The notes beneath the pieces were generated by a model. The model saw only the letters and a list, made by a program, of their open reading frames with translations. It was not told the origin of the DNA and made no database searches. 64,000 nucleotides of DNA from Clostridium sp. OF03-18AA (GTDB lineage: Bacteria > Bacillota > Clostridia > Lachnospirales > Lachnospiraceae). The stretch lies in NCBI RefSeq assembly GCF_003478035.1, contig NZ_QUEP01000011.1, positions 1 through 64,000 of the forward strand, in the 5' to 3' direction. Both the position numbers and the translations under genes were made by a program. Position 1 is the stretch's first letter; each line of letters starts with the position of its first letter. Below are positions 58,969 through 64,000 of the stretch, one piece after another.

Positions 58969-60012
58969 ATGGCAATCAAAGGTATGGACATTTCATGTTG
59001 GCAGGGCAATGTAGACTTTGCCAGAGTAGCAGCAGGCGGCATCAAGTTCGCAATCCTCCGTGAAGGATACGCACAGACGGTAGACGCAAAGTTCCGCCAG
59101 TATGTGGATGGCTGCAGAAAGAATGGCATCGAGATCAAGGGAGTATATCATTTCAGTTATGCACTCAACGCAGAACAGGCAGCGCAGGAGGCGGCATTCT
59201 GCATCAAGCAGATGGAACAGGCAGGTCTCGGAAAAGATGTGATCGTATTCTACGATTTTGAGTACGACACCGTAAAGAAAGCCAAGGCAAAGGGAGTGAC
59301 CCTCGGAAAGAATGAGTGCATCGCATTCACAAAGGCATTCTGTGAGTACGTGGAAAGCCACGGATACAAGGCAGGTGTTTATTCCAACATCGACTACCAC
59401 AGAAATATGTATTCGGACGAAGTGCTCTCCAAGTATGTGTACTGGCTCGCAGATTACACAGGATCTCCGGACTATGACTGCGCATTCCACCAGTACACCA
59501 GTTCCGGAACAGTAAGCGGCATCGATGGCAAGGTAGATATGGACTACTACTACGGAGAGGAAACCAAAGAGAACCAGGGCGAGAAGAAATCCGTCACTGA
59601 GGTGGCAAAGGAAGTGCTCGCAGGAGACTGGGGAAACGGAGATGACCGCAAGAATAGACTGGCTGCTGCCGGATATGACTACGCAACGGTGCAGGCAGAA
59701 GTGAACCGCCTTGCAGGAGTAACCTCCGCACCGAAAAAGAGCGTGGCAGAAATCGCCAAGGAAGTCATTGCAGGACAGTGGGGAAATGGCGATGACAGAA
59801 AGAACCGCATCAAGGCAGCAGGATATGACTACGATGCAGTCCAGAAAGAGGTCAATGCACAGCTTGGAGTAAAACCGCAGAAAAGCTTTACTGAGGTAGC
59901 CAAGGAAGTGATCGCAGGTAAGTGGGGCAACGGCGAAACCAGAAAGCAGAAGCTGAGGGCAGCCGGATACGACTACGCAGCCGTGCAGAAGAAGGTCAAT
60001 GAACTTCTGTAA
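58969..60012 (+). CDS. Endolysin: GH25 lysozyme with three CW_7 repeats
   Basis: This 347-residue lysin has a GH25 muramidase domain (residues 3-195) starting KGMDISCWQGNVDF (D7), catalytic FYDFEYD (D96, E98), and a HQYTSSG end. Three repeats of about 44 residues follow (207-250, 256-299, 304-347), each with AKEVxAGxWGNG and AAGYDY, the CW_7 (Cpl-7-type) wall-binding unit. It cleaves peptidoglycan in lysis. No signal peptide, so release depends on the holin. Confidence 0.93.
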   Translation: MAIKGMDISCWQGNVDFARVAAGGIKFAILREGYAQTVDAKFRQYVDGCRKNGIEIKGVYHFSYALNAEQAAQEAAFCIKQMEQAGLGKDVIVFYDFEYDTVKKAKAKGVTLGKNECIAFTKAFCEYVESHGYKAGVYSNIDYHRNMYSDEVLSKYVYWLADYTGSPDYDCAFHQYTSSGTVSGIDGKVDMDYYYGEETKENQGEKKSVTEVAKEVLAGDWGNGDDRKNRLAAAGYDYATVQAEVNRLAGVTSAPKKSVAEIAKEVIAGQWGNGDDRKNRIKAAGYDYDAVQKEVNAQLGVKPQKSFTEVAKEVIAGKWGNGETRKQKLRAAGYDYAAVQKKVNELL

Positions 60013-60046
60013 TTGGCGATTGACTTATAAAAAGAGTGGAGGTATG

Positions 60047-60151
60047 ATGTGCCGCAGAGGGGGTTCTAAAGGGGGTAAGCACCCGGACGATGTGACCGAC
60101 ATAAATGTCGGGAACACCACAACGCAGAACCCAGAGCGTGGCGCACCGTGA
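60047..60151 (+). CDS. Possible small protein after the lysin
   Basis: 34 residues, glycine-rich and basic at the start (MCRRGGSKGGKHPDDVTD), with GGAGG just upstream (a second ATG lies at 60044). It may be a conserved short protein of the late operon. A terminator follows 24 bp later. Confidence 0.4.
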   Translation: MCRRGGSKGGKHPDDVTDINVGNTTTQNPERGAP

Positions 60152-60174
60152 CAGCCAGAATAAGACGAAAAGCA

Positions 60175-60208
60175 ACCCAGTGGAACAAACACCCACTGGG
60201 TCTTTTTT
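60175..60208 (+). terminator. Terminator of the late operon
   Basis: ACCCAGTGG (60175-60183) pairs with CCACTGGGT (60193-60201), followed by CTTTTTT. Confidence 0.9.
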
Positions 60209-60241
60209 ATTGCCTAAATGGGGCAGATTTGGAAGCCAAAG

Positions 60242-60269
60242 AAAAAGCAGGGGCAATGATTACCCCTGC
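60242..60269 (-). terminator. Minus-strand terminator of the repressor operon
   Basis: On the minus strand GCAGGGG pairs with CCCCTGC and runs into CTTTTTC. The repressor stop codon lies in the loop. Confidence 0.65.
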
Positions 60270-60469
60270 GGAAAGATAAAGATTTTATAGACCTGCTCCG
60301 GGGTAAGAGAATATCTCCGGGCAATGAGACGGATATACTTCAGAGCAAACTCGCCACGACCATTCCAGATGGTGGAGAAGTTCGGAACGGACATACCAAT
60401 GGCCGCAGCCAAGTCCTTGTTTTTATCTCCGTGAGCACGCATGATCGGCTCAAGCAATTCTTTATTCAT
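60260..60469 (-). CDS. Small XRE-type phage repressor
   Basis: This 69-residue protein is a single Cro/CI-type HTH: LLEPIMRAHGDKNKDLAAAI, GMSVPNFSTIWNGRGEFALK, then ARRYSLTPEQVYKIF. The opposite orientation to all other operons and the terminator on both sides fit a lysogeny gene. ATG 60469 has GGAGGTG upstream. Three 14-bp-spaced repeats (60713-60751) lie before the operon and may be its operator. Confidence 0.75.
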   Translation of the reverse strand: MNKELLEPIMRAHGDKNKDLAAAIGMSVPNFSTIWNGRGEFALKYIRLIARRYSLTPEQVYKIFIFPQG

Positions 60470-60692
60470 GAGACAACACCTCCCTGCAGGAGAACCTGCT
60501 GACATTGTCAGAGCAGGAATCCGAAATCACAAGGCGAACCAGAACATCGCCAAACTTGTCAGTAACATCGAGCACACGAACACCAGTCCCTATGCCGACC
60601 TTGCCGGAATCAGAGAACCGACATCTATCATCAACCGCCCACTCATCCACGGTAACACCGAGGTCAGTGCGGCACTTATCAATATAAATCAT
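60462..60692 (-). CDS. Small protein upstream of the repressor, same operon
   Basis: This 76-residue beta-rich protein begins MIYIDKCRTDLGVTVDEW and ends with REVLSHE. AAAGGATC lies upstream of the ATG. Its last codons overlap the repressor start, so both are coupled. No family recognised; could be a repressor partner. Confidence 0.55.
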   Translation of the reverse strand: MIYIDKCRTDLGVTVDEWAVDDRCRFSDSGKVGIGTGVRVLDVTDKFGDVLVRLVISDSCSDNVSRFSCREVLSHE

Positions 60693-60712
60693 TTTACCAG
60701 ATCCTTTCAGAT

Positions 60713-60751
60713 TTTATCGCCGGAGTTTTACCGCCGGAAATTTATCGCCGT
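60713..60751 (-). promoter_or_regulatory. Operator-like triple repeat
   Basis: TTTATCGCCGG (60713), TTTACCGCCGG (60727) and TTTATCGCCGT (60741) are spaced exactly 14 bp, 21-59 bp before the lysogeny operon's first ATG on the minus strand. It is probably the binding site of the small repressor or a phage regulator. Confidence 0.6.
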
Positions 60752-61094
60752 TTTTCAAAAAGGAACAATAAGCCATGTCGCCCATCGGTCTCGCCCGACT
60801 GGAGAGAGCGTCCAGTGTTACGGTACACCAGATAAGACCTCGTGCTCGGCTACACACCACCTAACCCTTTCTCTGCAACGCAGGAAACAAAATCAACGAG
60901 TTGCGATAGGCAATCGGCAAAACCAATAACTCCTCCTACCTTTAAGGCTTTCACATTAAAAACCAGGCAAACTTGTCAGACATCACTCAGACATGGCATT
61001 GTCCTTCGCTCCCCTCACGCTTCCGCCTTCTGGACTTGGGACCAGACATCGGTGGGTTAGAGCCGGAGCAGATGCACTGCCCCGGACGGACCGG
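60752..61094. other. Stretch without an assured gene
   Basis: About 340 bp between the operator-like repeats and the first short peptide gene. A minus-strand GTG frame of 34 codons (about 60855-60959) is possible but lacks a proper ribosome site, so I do not call it. No strong hairpins were seen. Confidence 0.35.
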
Positions 61095-61193
61095 CTACAT
61101 TCTGGAAAGCAGGAGAAGCAGACCAGAAACCACGATAAGCAACTCCGCTATCCGAAAAGCCAGAACCGAAACTGAAACACATAACCGTTTCAT
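61095..61193 (-). CDS. Possible 32-residue hydrophobic peptide
   Basis: The peptide starts MKRLCVSVSVLAFRIAELLI and continues with a leucine-rich stretch, so it is a likely membrane segment. GGAGG lies 8 bp before its ATG on the minus strand. Such short hydrophobic peptides can be toxins or membrane regulators; nothing further supports a role. Confidence 0.4.
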   Translation of the reverse strand: MKRLCVSVSVLAFRIAELLIVVSGLLLLLSRM

Positions 61194-61267
61194 TGACAAG
61201 ACCTCCAATCGTGTGGTATATTTTGAGAAGCAAGGGGAGAGAGGTGGACCCCTCCCCCAAGCCATCA

Positions 61268-61387
61268 TCATAAGATGATGAATCGGATAACCGCTACGAG
61301 CGTTCCGATTTCCAATGCAAGCTGAGTAAGGGCTCGAACAACTTTACTCAGCTTATTTATTTTAGAAACCAAATCATCCAAATTCAT
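61268..61387 (-). CDS. 39-residue peptide with hydrophobic end, behind promoter P1
   Basis: Starts MNLDDLVSKINKLSKVVRAL and ends in a hydrophobic TLVAVIRFIIL. AAAGGAGGTG lies 6 bp before the ATG and promoter P1 begins 33 bp upstream. So transcription and translation signals are both good for a very short gene. Function unknown. Confidence 0.6.
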   Translation of the reverse strand: MNLDDLVSKINKLSKVVRALTQLALEIGTLVAVIRFIIL

Positions 61388-61419
61388 CGGATGCACCTCC
61401 TTTCCTTTAGGTTGTCTGT

Positions 61420-61448
61420 ATATTACCTTGGAAGGGCGGTAAGTTCAA
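61420..61448 (-). promoter_or_regulatory. Promoter P1 (minus strand)
   Basis: TTGAAC, a 17-bp spacer and TAATAT. It shares a 32-bp identical block (61400-61431) with P2 (61866-61897), covering the -10 and leader. A TTTATAAC motif lies upstream. Confidence 0.75.
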
Positions 61449-61488
61449 GTTATTTATAACACATAATCTGCACAAACTTCCGATCCAA

Positions 61489-61704
61489 TCAAGGCTCGGT
61501 TTTTGTTGGTATTTTAAGGCTTTTTATAACCTTGTCTACAGCAGCACGGCACTCATCCAGAGAGCTAAATCTGCGATACCAAGAGGAGCGTATCCAACGA
61601 CCGTCCACCTTGTTATATCGCTCAACGATCCACTTCCGAACTGACCATTCGGAGTAATTGATTTCAAAGAGCACCGCTCCGTCCGGAGAAAGAATCTCAT
61701 ACAT
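61489..61704 (-). CDS. Small phage protein behind promoter P2
   Basis: 71 residues: starts MYEILSPDGAVLFEINYSEW and has a WYRRFSSLDECRAAVDKVIK helix, a small alpha/beta domain (similar in type to DUF-type phage proteins). AAGGAGG precedes the ATG. Second gene of the P2 operon. Confidence 0.6.
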   Translation of the reverse strand: MYEILSPDGAVLFEINYSEWSVRKWIVERYNKVDGRWIRSSWYRRFSSLDECRAAVDKVIKSLKIPTKTEP

Positions 61705-61720
61705 ACTCGATGCCTCCTTA

Positions 61721-61840
61721 TTACCACTCTACGATGTAAATATTCTGACCGAAGCCATCGCGATCGCTCCAGACTCTACCGCTAACTGTTTCAGCAAAAG
61801 CATTTGCTCTTTTAAGGGAAAAAAATGTTTTTCTATACAT
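61721..61840 (-). CDS. 39-residue phage protein behind promoter P2
   Basis: Starts MYRKTFFSLKRANAFAETVS, then RVWSDRDGFGQNIYIVEW. The last part resembles the small domain of its downstream neighbour (both pair an aromatic strand with a short helix). GGAGGTAG precedes the ATG. First gene after P2, 16 bp before the next start. Confidence 0.6.
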   Translation of the reverse strand: MYRKTFFSLKRANAFAETVSGRVWSDRDGFGQNIYIVEW

Positions 61841-61885
61841 ATTGACTACCTCCGCTTTTTATTTGCTTTCCTTTAGGTTGTCTGT

Positions 61886-61914
61886 ATATTACCTTGGGTT
61901 GCGGAGGTATTCAA
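61886..61914 (-). promoter_or_regulatory. Promoter P2 (minus strand)
   Basis: TTGAAT, a 17-bp spacer and TAATAT, with the 32-bp block shared with P1. It faces away from the transposase promoter 93 bp distant; TTTATAAC motifs lie between. Confidence 0.75.
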
Positions 61915-62006
61915 GTCTTTTATAACCCATAAATTCAACAAAAATATAACCATAAAAGCACCACTTCTTTGTTGGTATCTTATCCTTATTTATAAGTGTT
62001 TTGTTA

Positions 62007-62035
62007 TTGAAATTTATAACTTTAACACCGATAAT
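62007..62035 (+). promoter_or_regulatory. Probable transposase promoter
   Basis: TTGAAA (62007-62012), a 17-bp spacer containing TTTATAAC, and GATAAT (62030-62035), 28 bp before the transposase ATG. The TTTATAAC copy lying between -35 and -10 could be an operator. Confidence 0.55.
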
Positions 62036-62062
62036 AGTAGAAAGAGACAAGGAGGTGCTGCC

Positions 62063-63103
62063 ATGCGCAGATTTAAACAGTTATCCAGAGCCGACAGGCT
62101 GAAATTAGAAGCACTGCTGAAAGCAGGACACGGCAAACAGGAAATCGCTGACCAGATAGGAGTCCATGTCAGCACCATATACCGTGAGATAAAGAGAGGA
62201 ACATACACACATACCAATTCAGATCTGACAGAGGAAGAACGGTACTCCCCAGACATCGCAGAGGATAAGTATCAACAGAACCTGCGAGATAAGGGTCCAG
62301 ACCTTAAGATAGGCAAAGACCACAGACTGGCAGAGTACATAGAAACAAAGATAGCAGAGGACGGATACTCGCCCGGAGCAGTCCTCGGAGAAATTAAAGC
62401 CAAGGGGTTGGAGTTTGAAACAGAGATTAGCAAGCCGACCCTTTACAGTTACATCGACAAGGGGATATTCCTCACAATCACAAATAAGGAACTCCCAGTA
62501 AAAGGCAGACGGAAAAAGAAGAATAAGAAAGTCCGCAGGCAGGCGAGAGCCAACGCAGGTACAAGCATAGAGAAGCGGCCAGAGGACATCGACACCAGAG
62601 AGGAATTCGGACACTGGGAGATGGACACAGTGGTAGGCAAGAGAGGGGAAAGTAAACACAGCCTTCTGGTACTGACAGAGAGAAAGACCAGGAACGAACT
62701 CATATACCTTTTATATGAGCACACGACTGAGCAGGTCTGCAAGCGACTGGACCAGTTAGAAGCGGAATGGGGAGAGCGATTCGGGCAGGTGTTCAAGACC
62801 ATAACCGTGGACAATGGCTCGGAGTTCGCTGACTGGGAGGGAATGCAGCAGTCGGCGGCAGATGAGTCCGAAAAGAGAGTGACCGTGTTCTACTGCCACC
62901 CATACTGCTCCTTTGAGCGTGGCAGCAACGAAAACCAGAACCGACTGGTGCGAAGGAAGATACCGAAGGGAGAGAACTTCGATGACCGGACAGAGGACGA
63001 TATCCAGATGGTAGAGGACTGGATCAACGACTACCCAAGGGAGATGTTCGGATGGAAAACCTCCGGCGAACTGTTCCAGGAAGAACTGGCGAGACTGGCA
63101 TAA
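62063..63103 (+). CDS. IS30-family DDE transposase (phage integrase candidate)
   Basis: This 346-residue transposase has an N-terminal HTH (FKQLSRADRLKLEALLKAGH, then IGVHVSTIYREIKRG) and a DDE catalytic domain: D188 in GHWEMDTVVGK, D250 in TITVDNGSEF, and E290 in ERGSNENQNRLVRRKIPKG, the IS30 signature. The spacing of the last two is 39 residues, six more than the classical 33. AAGGAGG precedes the ATG. It is the last gene of the phage and no other recombinase exists, so it most likely integrates and excises the phage. An independent IS30 copy is less likely: no close inverted repeats flank the gene, and a paralogous HTH stands at the other phage end. Confidence 0.88.
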   Translation: MRRFKQLSRADRLKLEALLKAGHGKQEIADQIGVHVSTIYREIKRGTYTHTNSDLTEEERYSPDIAEDKYQQNLRDKGPDLKIGKDHRLAEYIETKIAEDGYSPGAVLGEIKAKGLEFETEISKPTLYSYIDKGIFLTITNKELPVKGRRKKKNKKVRRQARANAGTSIEKRPEDIDTREEFGHWEMDTVVGKRGESKHSLLVLTERKTRNELIYLLYEHTTEQVCKRLDQLEAEWGERFGQVFKTITVDNGSEFADWEGMQQSAADESEKRVTVFYCHPYCSFERGSNENQNRLVRRKIPKGENFDDRTEDDIQMVEDWINDYPREMFGWKTSGELFQEELARLA

Positions 63104-63216
63104 AAAGAGTAGAATAAGCAGAGAGCAAAACGAAAAGAGGGGTAGTCTGTGCAAATTTACCAACAAAACGCAAGCAGAGTTGTGCAAAATGATGAAATGA
63201 TGTTTCGCAAGTAAAG
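63104..63216. other. Right-end sub-terminal sequence
   Basis: Short gap after the transposase. It carries TACCAACAAA (63158-63167), the inverse of TTTGTTGGTA at 61502 and 61968, and two TGTGCAAA motifs (63149, 63182). These may be further transposase or regulator sites. Confidence 0.4.
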
Positions 63217-63241
63217 TTTTGCATTTATTGCTTGACTTTTC
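63217..63241 (-). repeat. Candidate right terminal inverted repeat (IRR)
   Basis: Reverse complement matches 15309-15333 at 17 of 25 positions, including ATAAATGC. It lies directly before the right copy of the direct repeat. Confidence 0.45.
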
Positions 63242-63256
63242 AAAAATAAAAAAATT
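63242..63256. repeat. Right direct repeat flanking the prophage
   Basis: Identical to 15293-15307 (5 A, T, 7 A, TT). It is immediately upstream of the tRNA-Gln promoter, whose sequence is intact. Confidence 0.4.
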
Positions 63257-63267
63257 GAAAAAAATAG

Positions 63268-63296
63268 TTGACGGATCAGAGTCGTTGCGCTATAAT
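63268..63296 (+). promoter_or_regulatory. Sigma-A promoter of the tRNA-Gln pair
   Basis: TTGACG (63268-63273), a 17-bp spacer and TATAAT (63291-63296). Confidence 0.9.
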
Positions 63297-63313
63297 ATGT
63301 CTCGTTGATGCAT

Positions 63314-63386
63314 TGGGCTATCGCCAAATGGTAAGGCAACGGACTCTGACTCCGTCATTTTCAAGGTTCGAATCCTTGTAGCCCAG
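63314..63386 (+). tRNA. tRNA-Gln (CTG), copy 1
   Basis: Acceptor TGGGCTA pairs with TAGCCCA, with discriminator G. Anticodon stem ACGGA/TCCGT holds loop CTCTGAC, anticodon CTG. Confidence 0.95.
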
Positions 63387-63429
63387 TTTATAAACTAAAT
63401 ATTGTCAAAGTGCTTTAAGCACATATTAT

Positions 63430-63502
63430 TGGGCTATCGCCAAATGGTAAGGCAACGGACTCTGACTCCGTCATTTTCAAGGTTCGAATCCTTGTAGCCC
63501 AG
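63430..63502 (+). tRNA. tRNA-Gln (CTG), copy 2
   Basis: Identical to copy 1 over its length; the 43-bp spacer between them holds a GTGC/GCAC mini-hairpin. A recent tandem duplication or conserved pair. Confidence 0.95.
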
Positions 63503-63612
63503 CTGATAAAAGGCTGTTAATCTTTGTGAATGCAAGGCTTAATGGTCTTTTTTGTTACTGTACACCTTTTTCTTGCGCTTGACATCCATTTGTGTTAATG
63601 TAAAGGCGAAGC

Positions 63613-63743
63613 TAACTGTTCAGTAGGTCTGCGCATTTACTGCGCTGACCGTACGAAAACATGGGCTGGCAGGCAAAAATCCCATTGCCGCAGGCAATTT
63701 TTAATGGATTTTTGCTCGTGACTGTGAAGGTACTGAACAGTTA
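63613..63743. repeat. Nested palindromic element (131 bp)
   Basis: Perfect 13-bp outer arms (TAACTGTTCAGTA at 63613-63625 with its complement at 63731-63743) enclose a 13-bp stem with one bulge (GCAAAAATCCCATT with AATGGATTTTTGC). It has the same plan as 6815-6969 and a similar outer core (GTTCAG). It lies between tRNA-Gln and the thioesterase. Confidence 0.7.
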
Positions 63744-63829
63744 CAGGCGAAGTCGGAAAAAGAGAGCGTGTTTCGCGGAAATGGATTTTTGAGTCGGAAT
63801 ACGGATCTTGCCGATCGGTGAGGTAGATT

Positions 63830-64000
63830 ATGTATGAATTAAACAGCCGGGTCCGGTACAGCGAGACGGATATTGACGCGAAGCTGTCCCTGACCGGGAT
63901 CATGAATTATATGCAGGACTGTTCGACAATGCAGTCGGAAGACGCGGGAGTCGGGATCGGATATCTGGAGCAGGAGAAGAAAGCATGGCTGTTATCATCC
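63830..64000 (+). CDS. Acyl-ACP thioesterase, N-terminal part (cut by window edge)
   Basis: 57 residues of a hot-dog-fold acyl-ACP thioesterase: VRYSETDIDAKLSLTGIMNY, then MQDCSTMQSEDAGVG, the family start. It hydrolyses acyl-ACP to free fatty acid. GAGGTAG lies 4 bp before the ATG. The rest is outside the window. Confidence 0.8.
   Translation, partial: MYELNSRVRYSETDIDAKLSLTGIMNYMQDCSTMQSEDAGVGIGYLEQEKKAWLLSS

Larger units (their letters stand above)
15308..63241. mobile_element. Temperate myovirus prophage with IS30-type transposase and DGR
   Basis: A 48-kb block contains replication, packaging, head, contractile tail, lysis and lysogeny genes in standard order. No tyrosine or serine integrase is present. 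A DDE transposase of the IS30 family is the last gene at the right end, and a stand-alone copy of its HTH domain is the first gene at the left end. Candidate ends are set by imperfect inverted repeats (15309-15333 and 63217-63241) just inside a 15-bp direct repeat. The boundaries are inferred, accurate perhaps to a few tens of bases. All structural genes look intact, so it may be inducible. Host genes on the two sides (RsgI-like; tRNA-Gln) are undamaged. Confidence 0.8.

Noticed and set aside
60441..60929. 162-codon plus-strand frame over the repressor operon
   Set aside because: It is antisense to two coupled genes with ribosome sites and covers the operator repeats; its sequence is low-grade and it has no ribosome site.
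62063..63103. Transposase as an independent IS30 insertion in the prophage
   Set aside because: No matching inverted repeats flank the gene at short distance (only a 10-bp TTTGTTGGTA pair). It is the terminal phage gene with its own regulated promoter, its HTH paralogue is at the other end, and no other integrase exists. Kept as the main alternative.
63314..63502. tRNA-Gln pair as a tRNA attachment site (attR)
   Set aside because: No part of the tRNA sequence is repeated at the left phage end, and no tyrosine integrase is present.

Overview
The window comes from a Gram-positive anaerobe of the Clostridia, most likely Lachnospiraceae. That assignment rests on the gene style: AGGAGG ribosome sites, an RsgI-type anti-sigma factor, MscL with a zinc-ribbon tail, AzlC/AzlD, a SleB-type hydrolase and consensus tRNA promoters. 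It is an inference without a database search.

Bases 1-15.3 kb are host chromosome. They hold an HD-domain phosphohydrolase; a seven-tRNA operon (Asn-Glu-Thr-Met-Asp-Val-Leu) behind a perfect sigma-A promoter; wreckage of an aldo/keto reductase and a LysR regulator; azlCD; a PNPOx-like flavoprotein; an 85-bp tandem repeat; an M20 amidohydrolase; tRNA-Arg; a YgjP-type metalloprotease; recJ; a P2-type calcium ATPase; mscL; truA; and an RsgI-like membrane protein. Bases 63.24-64 kb return to chromosome with two tRNA-Gln(CTG) genes and the start of an acyl-ACP thioesterase.

Between lies a complete-looking temperate phage of about 48 kb (roughly 15.31-63.24 kb). It has no tyrosine or serine integrase. 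Its only recombinase is an IS30-family DDE transposase at the extreme right end. At the extreme left end sits a 66-residue stand-alone protein that is a paralogue of that transposase's DNA-binding HTH. Imperfect inverted repeats lie just inside a 15-bp A-rich direct repeat at the two ends. The early region (15.4-32.5 kb, + strand) contains a candidate large structured RNA, a split SNF2 helicase, a frameshifted PAPS-reductase-like gene, an MT-A70 methylase, an SSB-like protein, a primase-helicase followed by an iteron-rich candidate origin, a VRR nuclease, many small zinc-ribbon proteins and an ArpU-like late regulator. The late region (33-60 kb, + strand) runs: ParB-methylase fusion, TerS, TerL (GpA type), gpW, portal, protease, capsid, connectors, sheath, tube, frameshifted tail chaperone, tape measure, P2-type X/D/V/U/W/J/I baseplate genes and fibres. 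The lysis cassette is a holin and a GH25 lysozyme with three CW_7 repeats. This makes a myovirus with a lambda-like packaging end and a P2-like tail. The lysogeny end (60.2-61.9 kb, - strand) has a small HTH repressor, short hydrophobic peptides and two promoters that share a 32-bp identical core.

A diversity-generating retroelement (DGR) sits at the end of the tail operon. The last fibre protein ends in a variable repeat (VR, 55952-56060). A 109-bp template repeat (TR, 56215-56323) follows, then a DGR-type reverse transcriptase (56518-57741). TR and VR differ at 12 positions, 11 of them at template adenines. The element therefore appears to combine insertion by an IS30-type transposase with targeted hypermutation of its receptor-binding protein.
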